Shown: positions 42,202 to 52,237 of the stretch, piece after piece
Position numbering within the stretch: the first letter of the stretch is position 1
How the letters are laid out: every line of letters starts with the position of its first letter
Origin: Streptomyces sp. S.PNR 29
GTDB taxonomy: Bacteria; Actinomycetota; Actinomycetes; Streptomycetales; Streptomycetaceae
NCBI RefSeq assembly: GCF_030386795.1
Contig: NZ_JANUQM010000006.1
Span: 464,186 to 528,185 of the forward strand
DNA length: 64,000 nucleotides
Reading direction: 5' to 3'
Notes under the pieces: generated by a model
The model's input: only the letters and a program-made list of their open reading frames with translations
Database searches by the model: none
What the model was told of the DNA's origin: nothing
Made by a program: the position numbers and the translations under genes

Positions 42202-42717
42202 TCAGTCCCCGAGCCCCACCAGATTCGGGATCTCCTGCGTCGCGTACCACAGCAGTTCGTGGTCCTCGGCCCCGTCCACGACGAACTGCGCGTCGTCGTC
42301 CCCACCGTCCGCGGCCGCAAGCGCCTCCGCGGCAGCCGCCACGTCCGCCTCCGCGTCGCCGGAGTCGACATGCACCGAGGCCGCCTTGGCCAGCGGCACG
42401 GCCCCGGCGACCCGCACCTCGCCGAGCGCGGCCGGATCGAGCCCCCGGTCGGGGTCCGCGGTCGCCGCACGGTCCGGCACGTCGACGGCGACCACGACCC
42501 GGCGCCTGGCCGCCCCCGGTTCCGCCGCCAGCAGCCGCAGCGAGGCCAGCGCGGCCCTGCTCAGCGCCGCGTACTCCAGTTCCTCGATGTCGTCGGACAG
42601 GTACCACTCGCGCAACGCGGGCGTGACGGCGTACGCGACGAGCGGACCGGCCCCCAGCTCACCCATCTTGTAGGCCTCGGCGAGACCGGAGAGGGTCAGG
42701 GGGACGTAGACACGCAT
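42202..42717 (-). CDS. Conserved actinobacterial protein (DUF6912-like)
   Basis: A 171-residue soluble acidic protein starting MRVYVPLTLSGL. Short proteins with this beginning are widespread in actinobacteria and are, to my recollection, grouped as DUF6912. The start was chosen at that Met because the longer open frame upstream is basic and unlike the family. Alpha/beta composition with an Ala-rich acidic stretch at about 125-150. No catalytic motif is visible. The HAD gene lies downstream on the same strand. Confidence 0.75.
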   Translation of the reverse strand: MRVYVPLTLSGLAEAYKMGELGAGPLVAYAVTPALREWYLSDDIEELEYAALSRAALASLRLLAAEPGAARRRVVVAVDVPDRAATADPDRGLDPAALGEVRVAGAVPLAKAASVHVDSGDAEADVAAAAEALAAADGGDDDAQFVVDGAEDHELLWYATQEIPNLVGLGD

Positions 42718-43024
42718 GGCTGGCCGCTTTCGTGGTCGTTTATCTAGTGGCCGGAGGCTCCGGAGGCTCTTCAGGATACGTGCGGGGTCCCCTTTCGGGT
42801 TCCTGCCCGTGACGCCGGAGGCGTCCACCCCGTGCCCCGAACGTCACCCGGCGAACCCCCGCGGTTCTGGGCTCCACGCCTCCCGAACCACCCGGATAGG
42901 TGAACATTTGGGCGCTCTCGGCCCCGGGCCCGCTTCCTTGCCGCCGCCCTGCACGGCCCCGTACAAGATCCCCAACCACGAAGTTACTGCCCGGTATCCC
43001 CCGGGCCCACTGAACGGGGACTCC
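42718..43024. other. 307-base divergent gap
   Basis: This region lies between the DUF6912-like gene and the Rv3235-like gene. It should contain both promoters. I see no clear promoter pair, palindrome or small gene. Confidence 0.45.
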
Positions 43025-43594
43025 ATGAACAAGGTCATGACCAGGGCCCAGCTCCACCCCGGCACCCGCCCGCCGAGCCGCCGCGACCCCCGCCGCCCCG
43101 GCGGCACCCCGCCCCGCACCCCCAGCGGCGGCAGGCCCCGCACGACGACGCCCGACGGCCGCCCACCCGGCTCCCCGGGCCCCCTCGTCCGGTCCCGTAC
43201 GAGTCCCACGGACACCCGCCCTCCGGCCGCCCCGCGCAGGCCGGCCGCCCCACCGCCCCGCCCCACCGACGTCTTCGCCGAACTCCTCCTCGCCGTGCTC
43301 AGCGGCCGGCGCCCCGTCCACTCGATGCTCCGGCACACCGCGGGCCGCGCGTACGACGAACTGGCCTGGCTGGCCGAACGCGGCCCCCTGCGCACCCGCG
43401 GCGTCCACCCCGTGGTCCGCGACATCGGCTACTACGTCCCGCGCGCCGGCGCGGTGGAGGCCTTCGCCCGCATCGGCGCCGGTGACCAGCTCCGCGCCAT
43501 GGCCTTCCGCCTGGAGCGCGGCCGGGACCTCCGCTGGCGCTGCACGGCGGTGGAACTGGGCGGCCCCCGCAGGCCTCGCCCGGACGACGACTGA
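43025..43594 (+). CDS. Rv3235-family protein (DUF6459-like)
   Basis: A 189-residue protein. The first half (about 10-80) is a disordered, strongly basic Pro/Arg/Thr-rich tail. The second half (TDVFAELLLAVLSGRRPVHSMLRHTAGRAYDELAWLAER) is a compact conserved domain found in actinobacterial genes beside secA, as in Mycobacterium Rv3235. Its function is unknown. The ATG at 43025 has ACGGGG upstream. It is convergent with secA, with a shared hairpin between them. The link to SecA is only positional. Confidence 0.75.
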   Translation: MNKVMTRAQLHPGTRPPSRRDPRRPGGTPPRTPSGGRPRTTTPDGRPPGSPGPLVRSRTSPTDTRPPAAPRRPAAPPPRPTDVFAELLLAVLSGRRPVHSMLRHTAGRAYDELAWLAERGPLRTRGVHPVVRDIGYYVPRAGAVEAFARIGAGDQLRAMAFRLERGRDLRWRCTAVELGGPRRPRPDDD

Positions 43595-43615
43595 GGCCTC
43601 CGGCCCGGATGCCGA

Positions 43616-43647
43616 AGGGCCGGGCACCCCTCGGGTGACCCGGCCCT
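43616..43647. terminator. Bidirectional terminator between the Rv3235-like gene and secA
   Basis: A 14-bp stem with a single bulged A (43616-43629 with 43633-43647, loop CTC) lies between the two convergent stops. Confidence 0.75.
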
Positions 43648-43682
43648 CCAAGCCGCTACGGCGCCGCAGGCACCGTCACTTC

Positions 43683-46523
<2,841 letters not shown>

Positions 46524-46794
46524 GGGGGTTGGTCTCCTTGCCGGTCGGGCCTGGGACGGTCGGTTTCCATGTGACTTGACTGAGCAACGGCCATCGTATG
46601 CGAGGACCCCACCACGCCGGGAGGCCTGCCGTGGCGGCGACTGTCCGGTGTTTCACGTCTTGCTTCCAAGGGGTCAACGTCCGGGGCCCGCGGATGGTGC
46701 CGCGCAGCACCGACGATTACGCGATTCGTGCCCACCCGCTCACGCACAGCGAAAAAGCATGGCACCTTGCCGGGCCCGCGAGCAGAATCAGCCG

Positions 46795-47394
46795 ATGGAC
46801 CCCGTCACGCTCACCACCGACCGCCTCCTCCTCCGCGCGGTCGGCCCGCAGGACACCGACGCCGTGTACGCCGCCGCCCAGGACCCCGACATCCAGCGCT
46901 GGATCCCCCAGTTCCCTTCGCCCTACCTGCACGAGCACGCGCGCGCCTTCACGGAACAGGCGGCCCCGGACGGCTGGGCCAACGACACCGTGTACACCTT
47001 CGGCCTCTTCCTCCCCTCCGGGGACCTGACCGGCATGCTCGGCCTCACCATGCGCTCCCTCGGCGCCGCCGAGATCGGTTTCTGGGCGACCAAGGAGCAC
47101 CGCGGCAACGGCTACGTCACCAAGGCCACCGTCACCGCCTCCCGCTGGGCGTTCACCCACCTGTCCGTCGACCGCGTCGAATGGCGCGCCGAGGTGGGCA
47201 ACACCGCCTCCCGCGCGGTAGCCGAACGCGCGGGCTTCACCATCGAGGGCACCCTCCGCGCCGCCCTCGACAACAAGGGCGTACGCCGAGACTGCTGGCT
47301 GGGCTCCCTCCTCCCCTCAGACCTGGGCCTACCGTCAACGACCCCCTACCTCCCCGCCCCAAGCCGCTCCAGCACGCCCGGGGACACCGCGTAG
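46795..47394 (+). CDS. GNAT-family N-acetyltransferase (RimJ/RimL-like)
   Basis: A 199-residue acetyltransferase. It begins with the typical LTTDRLLLRAVGPQDTDAVYAA of the RimJ/RimL branch. The acetyl-CoA-binding loop is KEHRGNGYVTKA at about 101-112, and NTASRAVAERAGFTIEGTLR is the conserved C-terminal motif. This branch acetylates protein N-termini, antibiotics or small molecules, and the target cannot be read from sequence. The C-terminal 20 residues are Pro/Ser-rich and not conserved. The ATG at 46795 was chosen because it starts the family domain; the upstream open frame is unrelated. It is divergent from secA, with 271 bases between starts. Confidence 0.9.
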   Translation: MDPVTLTTDRLLLRAVGPQDTDAVYAAAQDPDIQRWIPQFPSPYLHEHARAFTEQAAPDGWANDTVYTFGLFLPSGDLTGMLGLTMRSLGAAEIGFWATKEHRGNGYVTKATVTASRWAFTHLSVDRVEWRAEVGNTASRAVAERAGFTIEGTLRAALDNKGVRRDCWLGSLLPSDLGLPSTTPYLPAPSRSSTPGDTA

Positions 47395-47965
47395 CGGTAC
47401 ACCTCGGGGGACCTCAAGAGGCGACACGCTGGAAGGCGCCGGCTCCGGTAGGTGCACAGAGGCGCGACTCCTGGCCTGGACGCAGCCCCTGCGGGACGAG
47501 CCCACACGACACAGCCTCCGGCTGGGCGGAACAGACACGCAGGGGGGCGGGCGCGTAGCCCTTGGGGTCCAGGGGGCGCAGTCCCCGGCGGGGGCTAGGG
47601 GGCACGCACCCTGGGGACCAGGGGGCGTGCCCCCGGTGGGCCCGGGGGACACAGCCCACCGGCGGGGCCGAACGGGCACCCCCCCCCGGGAGCCCAGGAG
47701 GGCGCAACCGCCCGACGGGACCGAAGACCCTTTGGGGTCGGCGGCGGGCACCCCACGAGCAACCACCCTGCGAGACCGAATAGGCAAAGCCCCTGGGCCC
47801 CAGGGGGCGCAGCCCCCGGCGGGGCCGAAGGGGCGGAGCCCCTGGGGATGGGAACGGGTAAGGGCGGCGGGGGCGAACCCCTTCGACGGCAACCCAGCGC
47901 CGACCCCTCACCAGCGACCCGACACCCACCCCCACTGTCAGTCCCACCCCCTATCGTGCGGAGGC
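47395..47965. other. 571-base non-coding, repeat-rich stretch
   Basis: No gene is supported here. Open frames cross it, but their protein is low-complexity Pro/Gly/Arg. The stretch from 47569 is made of degenerate GC-rich palindromic units listed separately. The promoter of the following YcaQ-like gene should be near the right end; no clear boxes were seen. Confidence 0.6.
47569..47860. repeat. Four degenerate copies of a GC-rich palindromic unit
   Basis: A unit starting CCAGGGGGCGCAGCCCCCGG and running on with a GGGGCCGAA...GGGG portion occurs best preserved at 47799-47860. Older-looking copies start at 47569, 47618 and 47693. The core GGGGGCGCAGCCCCC is itself a palindrome. I recall this motif as a frequent intergenic repeat in Streptomyces; a local cluster of four decayed copies is less usual. 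Confidence 0.65.
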
Positions 47966-49138
47966 ATGACGACCCCGCGCCCCACCACCGACCTCTCCGC
48001 AGACGAAGCCCGCCGGATCACCCTCCGCGCCCAGGGCCTCCTCGGCACCCCCAACCGCAAGGCGGGCGTCCGCGGCATACTCCGCCACCTCGGCGCGGTG
48101 CAACTCGACACCATCTCGGTCCTCGCCCGCTCCCACGAACTCGTCCCGTACGCCCGCCTCGGCGCCGTAGGCCGCACAACAGTCGAACAGGCCTACTGGA
48201 GGGACACGCACGCCTTCGAGTACTGGTCCCACGCCGCCTGCATCCTCCCCGTGGAGGAGTGGCCCCACTTCGCCTTCCGCCGCCGCGCCTACCGCAACCG
48301 CCCCCACTGGAACCACGAACTCCCGGACGGCACCTACGACCAGGTCATCAAGCAGCTCCGCACCGAAGGCCCCCTGACGGCAACCGAACTGGGCGGCGCC
48401 AAGAAGACCAGCGAGTGGTGGGACTGGTCGGGCACGAAGGTCGCCGTCGAACGCGCCCTGATGTACGGCGAGGTCGTGTGCGTCGAACGCCGCGGCTGGA
48501 AGCGGGTGTACGACCTGGCGGAACGCGCCATCCCGGACACCCTGCTGCACGACGAGCTGGACGACACCGAATGCCTGCGCCGCCTGGTCCGCCTGGCCGG
48601 CCAGGCACTGGGCGTCGGCACCCGCGCGGACATCGCCGACTACCACCGCCTCAAGGGCGAGCAGGTCGACGCGGTGATCGCGGACTCGGGCCTGGTCCCG
48701 GTCACGGTGGAGGGCTGGGGCAAGCCGGCCTGGGCCGACCCCGCGGCCCTGGAGACACCCCCGCGCGGCCGCCACCGCACCACCCTGCTGTCCCCCTTCG
48801 ACTCCCTCATCTGGGAACGGGCCCGCACCGAGCGCATCTTCGGCTTCACCCACCGCCTGGAGGCCTACGTCCCCAAGCCCAAGCGGGTGCACGGCTACTT
48901 CGCGATGCCGGTCCTGGCGGGCGGCCACCTCGTCGGCCGCGTGGACCCGGCCCGCGAGGGCCGCACCCTGGTCGCCAAGCAGGTCACGCTGGACGGCCCG
49001 AAGGCGGTCCCGGCGGTCGCCCAGGCCCTGGTCGAGGCCGCGAGCTGGGTCGACTGCACGGACGTGCGCGTGGAACGCGTCGACGCCCCGGACCTGCGCG
49101 AGCCCCTCACAAAGGAGCTCACCCGCATATCCGCCTGA
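47966..49138 (+). CDS. YcaQ-like DNA glycosylase (HTH_42 family)
   Basis: A 390-residue protein of the winged-helix HTH_42 superfamily that includes YcaQ/AlkX and AlkZ, enzymes that excise alkylated bases and unhook DNA interstrand crosslinks. The catalytic signature near the N-terminus is VQLDTI, with Gln46-Leu-Asp48, the QxD form that I recall for the YcaQ-like branch as opposed to QxQ in AlkZ. The features SHELVPYARLG, WSGTKVAVERALMYGEVV and LLSPFDSLIWERARTERIFGF are typical. The ATG at 47966 has GAGG just upstream. It stands alone, with no antibiotic cluster nearby, so it is probably a housekeeping repair enzyme. Confidence 0.88.
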   Translation: MTTPRPTTDLSADEARRITLRAQGLLGTPNRKAGVRGILRHLGAVQLDTISVLARSHELVPYARLGAVGRTTVEQAYWRDTHAFEYWSHAACILPVEEWPHFAFRRRAYRNRPHWNHELPDGTYDQVIKQLRTEGPLTATELGGAKKTSEWWDWSGTKVAVERALMYGEVVCVERRGWKRVYDLAERAIPDTLLHDELDDTECLRRLVRLAGQALGVGTRADIADYHRLKGEQVDAVIADSGLVPVTVEGWGKPAWADPAALETPPRGRHRTTLLSPFDSLIWERARTERIFGFTHRLEAYVPKPKRVHGYFAMPVLAGGHLVGRVDPAREGRTLVAKQVTLDGPKAVPAVAQALVEAASWVDCTDVRVERVDAPDLREPLTKELTRISA

Positions 49139-49164
49139 GCGTCAGCCGACGCCCCTGGACCGCC

Positions 49165-49911
49165 TCAGCGGATCTCCAGGATCTTCTCCCGCATCGCGTA
49201 CACCACCGCCTCCATCCTGGAGTGCAGCTGCAGCTTCTCCAGGATGTTGCGCACATGGTTCTTCACGGTGTTCTCGGAAATGAACAACTCCTTGGCGATG
49301 TCCCGGTTGTTCATCCCCGTGGCGACGAGCTTGAGCACCTCAAGCTCGCGATCCGTGAGCCGCGGCGCCGGCACGAGACGGCGTTCGTCGGTCCGCTGGA
49401 TCATCGACTTGAACTCGGTGAGCAGCTTCGACGCCATGGACGGGCTGATCTGCGACTGTCCGTCGGCCACCGCTCGAATGGCGGTGGCCACCTCGTCCGT
49501 GGAGATCTCCTTGAGGAGATAACCGGTCGCGCCCGCCTTGATCGCCTCGTAGAGGTCGGCTTCCTCGTCGCTGATCGTCAGCATGATGATCTTGGCGCTG
49601 GGGGCCACCTCCTTGATGGAGGTGCACGCTTCGATCCCGCCCCGCTTGGGCATGCGCACGTCCATCAGCACGATGTCCGGCAGCAGGTCGGCGGCCTTCT
49701 CCACGGCCTCGGCACCGTCGCCCGCCTCACCGACGACCTGGATGTCCTCCTCGGCCGCGAGGACGATCTCCAGGCCACGGCGGAACAGCGCGTGATCGTC
49801 CACCACAAGGACTCTGATCGGCTCCTTGCGTGGAGAGCCCGCATCCGGGCCCGTGCCGGCGACGCCGCCATCGGCATCCTCGCCCTGTAGCGGTCCGAAG
49901 CTGTCCGCCAT
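49165..49911 (-). CDS. NarL/LuxR-type response regulator
   Basis: A 248-residue DNA-binding response regulator. A disordered N-terminal 30 residues precedes the receiver domain (about 32-148). The receiver has the acidic pocket VVDDH, phosphorylation site Asp84 (LMDVRMP) and conserved Lys134 (GYLLKE). The LuxR helix-turn-helix covers about 180-245 (LTDRELEVLKLVATGMNNRDIAKELFISENTVKNHV). The ATG at 49911 has GGGGAGGA four bases upstream. No histidine kinase gene is adjacent, so it is an orphan. It is 204 bases downstream of hpf, with a terminator between. Confidence 0.93.
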   Translation of the reverse strand: MADSFGPLQGEDADGGVAGTGPDAGSPRKEPIRVLVVDDHALFRRGLEIVLAAEEDIQVVGEAGDGAEAVEKAADLLPDIVLMDVRMPKRGGIEACTSIKEVAPSAKIIMLTISDEEADLYEAIKAGATGYLLKEISTDEVATAIRAVADGQSQISPSMASKLLTEFKSMIQRTDERRLVPAPRLTDRELEVLKLVATGMNNRDIAKELFISENTVKNHVRNILEKLQLHSRMEAVVYAMREKILEIR

Positions 49912-50055
49912 CGTTCCTCCCCCTGAAGGCTGTGGCTGTGGTCCTGAGCCATCGCCAAACCAAGGCAACGACCCACCGGTTGAGCCGTTGCGGCCATGAT
50001 TTCATGCCCGGACGGCACCGGGGTGACCGCGCGGGGCGCTCAGTGGGCGCACACC

Positions 50056-50092
50056 GGTGCCCCTGGGGGCGCACACGCGCTCCAGGGGCACC
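50056..50092 (-). terminator. hpf terminator
   Basis: An 11-bp perfect outer stem (50056-50066 with 50082-50092), extended by inner GC pairs, lies 24 bases after the hpf stop. No T-tract. Confidence 0.7.
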
Positions 50093-50115
50093 TGATCAGC
50101 TGTCACCCCGCACGG

Positions 50116-50808
50116 TCAACCGCCGAGCGCGCCGCCCGCCTCGGGAGAGTGCGTCTGGGTGACCATCGTGTCCGTCCTGAGGTGAATCACGCCGTAGTCG
50201 TATGCGTGCCGCCGGTAGACGACGGCCGGTTCCTTGGTCTCGGAGTCGACGAACAGATAGAAGTCATGCCCGACCAGCTCCATCTCGTAGAGCGCCTGGT
50301 CGAGGGTCATCGGGGCTGCGACGTGGGTCTTCTCGCGGACGACGAGGGGTCCCTCACCCTGCACTTCCAGCGAGCCGATCTTCCTGGTCGGCACCACGTC
50401 CGGCTCTTCCTCGCGGACGCTGTGGCCGTTGCCGTTGAGCGTCGCCGCGCCCGGGACGTGGTCGGGGACCTCGGCGGCCGAGATCCGGCGGGAGCCTCGA
50501 CGCGAGAAACGCTTGTCGTGCTGCCTGCGCAGCCTGGCCTCCAGCTTTTCCGCCGCCAGGTCGAGCGCCGCGTACGGATCGCTCGCCGCTGCCTCCGCCC
50601 TGATCACCGGGCCGCGGGAGTGAAGCGTGATCTCCACTCGGTCACTGCGGTCGGCCTGCCGGGGGTTGGGCTCCTTGGACACCTCGACGTCGAGGCTGAT
50701 CACCTTGGTATCGAGCTTCTGGATCTTCTCCAGCTTCAGCTTCTCGGCCACGTGCTTCCGGAACCGCTCGGGCACCTCGGTCTTGCGGCCCTTGACGACG
50801 ATGTCCAC
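50116..50808 (-). CDS. hpf: Ribosome hibernation promoting factor, long form
   Basis: A 230-residue long-form HPF. The N-terminal domain (about 1-105) binds the 30S subunit across the mRNA and tRNA channel (MDIVVKGRKTEVPERFRKHV). A disordered linker leads to the C-terminal domain (about 165-230; PMTLDQALYEMELVGHDFYLFVDSET), which pairs two 30S subunits to form 100S dimers. Together they shut down and protect ribosomes in stationary phase or stress. The GTG at 50806-50808 was chosen because it starts the conserved domain and has GGAG six bases upstream. An in-frame ATG at 50836-50838 is less likely. The leader can form two hairpins (listed separately). Confidence 0.93.
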   Translation of the reverse strand: MDIVVKGRKTEVPERFRKHVAEKLKLEKIQKLDTKVISLDVEVSKEPNPRQADRSDRVEITLHSRGPVIRAEAAASDPYAALDLAAEKLEARLRRQHDKRFSRRGSRRISAAEVPDHVPGAATLNGNGHSVREEEPDVVPTRKIGSLEVQGEGPLVVREKTHVAAPMTLDQALYEMELVGHDFYLFVDSETKEPAVVYRRHAYDYGVIHLRTDTMVTQTHSPEAGGALGG

Positions 50809-51120
50809 GCAGAACTCCGTTCCCGGATCGCTCCGCATCGGTGGCGGAGCATCTCCCTTTTGCACCAGGTTCCGGTCATCCCCGGAACCTCGGACTCGGT
50901 GACGTCCACCTCCTCCCCCGCGGAAAGGATCTCCACTCCACCAGCGCAGGTGATTGCGGAAAACCCGCGGCACGGCATTCGGGTTTGAGAGGTGTGGCCT
51001 GCGGCTTTCCCTCACAACCGAACATATCTCGCCCGGACGGATGTCGTCACCCTCTACTCCGGCGTACCTCCGTTCAGGTGAATTGACCCTCTCGTTACCT
51101 GCAACGACGCAAGATCTCAG
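50809..51120. other. 312-base region upstream of hpf
   Basis: It lies between hpf and the comF-like gene, both on the minus strand, so it holds the hpf promoter and leader. Two hairpins near hpf are described separately. I see no certain promoter boxes. The part nearest the comF-like gene (above 50990) is relatively A+T-rich for this genome and contains no gene. Confidence 0.5.
50830..50890 (-). promoter_or_regulatory. Two hairpins in the hpf leader
   Basis: GCTCCGC (50830-50836) pairs with GCGGAGC (50844-50850), and AGGTTCCGG (50867-50875) pairs with CCGGAACCT (50882-50890). Both lie within 85 bases upstream of the hpf start codon and would be in its 5' untranslated RNA. Confidence 0.5.
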
Positions 51121-52059
51121 TCAGTTCCAGTTGTTTTCAAAAGAATCCGGTGAAGCTGCGACCACAGCTGCGCCGATCACTTCACCGACGCAGCCGGTGC
51201 CCGCCATTCCCGGCCCGGCAGGCCCCCGGCCTGGCTGTTCTTCGGTCGTTCCAGCTCTCTGTTCCCCTCTGCATTCCCACCCTGCTCCCGTGTACACGGC
51301 CGCTCTTGCCGTCCTGTACGAGACCGGCCACGCGGTCTGCTCACCCGCGGCCCGCCTCTTCTGCACCGCCGCCCGCACGGCACGTGCCGCCTCCGCCAGG
51401 GAGGCCCCCGTCGTCATCAGGTCGTCGACGAGCACCACCGGGCCATCGACCAGCAGCCGTGCCCCACCCGGGGTTACGGCCAGCGCGTCCGCGAGGTTCT
51501 CCAGCCGCTGCCGGAAGTCGAGCCCCGACTGGTCGGCCACGAAACGCCGCTGCCGCAGCACGGACACCACGCGAGCGGCCGTACCGGTCCGCCGCAGTTC
51601 ACCCGCCGCCGCGAGCGCGATCCGCCGCGCCGGATCATGCCCCCGCGCCCGCACCGCCCCACGAGCGGACGGAACCGGCACCAGCAGCACAGGGGCGGCT
51701 CCACCCCCGAACCATCCACCCTCGGCCCGAACCCGACCCTCGTCGAGCCCGGCCCGTACCCGAATCTCGTCGAGCCCGGCCCGCACCGCCCCCGCCAAAG
51801 CCGCACCGAGCGGCCCCGCGAGCGCCAGCGCGCCGCGCTCCTTGTGGGCCAGCAGCACGGCCCGCACCTCGTCCGCGTACCGGGCCGCCGCGTGCACCAC
51901 CGGCAGTCCGGGTGGCTCCGGCACCGGTCGCACCCGGCGCGGTGCGGCCCCGCTCAGGGCGGCACGGCACTCCTGGCAGAGCACCGTGCGAGGCCGTCCA
52001 CAGCCTCCGCACTCGGCCGGCAGCACCAGGTCGGTGAGGTCCTGCCACCACCCCCGCAT
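51121..52059 (-). CDS. ComF-family phosphoribosyltransferase-like protein
   Basis: A 312-residue protein. Four cysteines (17, 20, 28, 31) form a zinc-ribbon-like N-terminus. The phosphoribosyltransferase fold ends with the PRPP-binding VVLVDDLMTTGAS at 208-220. ComF proteins are linked to DNA uptake in competent bacteria and to unknown roles elsewhere. Two features are odd. The sequence AGLDE(I/G)RVR is repeated at about 94-111 through a 27-base direct repeat (51739-51756 and 51766-51783). The protein also carries about 75 residues after the usual family end, without similarity that I recognise. The ATG at 52059 was chosen to match the usual short start before the zinc ribbon. It lies downstream of lpqB. 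Confidence 0.85.
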   Translation of the reverse strand: MRGWWQDLTDLVLPAECGGCGRPRTVLCQECRAALSGAAPRRVRPVPEPPGLPVVHAAARYADEVRAVLLAHKERGALALAGPLGAALAGAVRAGLDEIRVRAGLDEGRVRAEGGWFGGGAAPVLLVPVPSARGAVRARGHDPARRIALAAAGELRRTGTAARVVSVLRQRRFVADQSGLDFRQRLENLADALAVTPGGARLLVDGPVVLVDDLMTTGASLAEAARAVRAAVQKRRAAGEQTAWPVSYRTARAAVYTGAGWECRGEQRAGTTEEQPGRGPAGPGMAGTGCVGEVIGAAVVAASPDSFENNWN

Positions 52060-52237
52060 GCCCACCACTGTGCCAACGCCCGAGCCGCCCCACCACCCCT
52101 GTGGATAACTCCCTGTGGGCAACTCACCAGGCCTTCACACAACAGAAGCGGCCGCTCCCTCCAGGGGTCCCGGACAGGAATCTCCCGGCCGAAGCGGCCG
52201 CCTCCTTTCAGCGCCTCACCGCTGGTGCGTCAGCACC

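Noticed and set aside
47627..47965. N-terminal extension of the YcaQ-like protein
   Set aside because: The frame is open but runs through intergenic palindromic repeats, and the family domain starts at the ATG at 47966 with a ribosome site.
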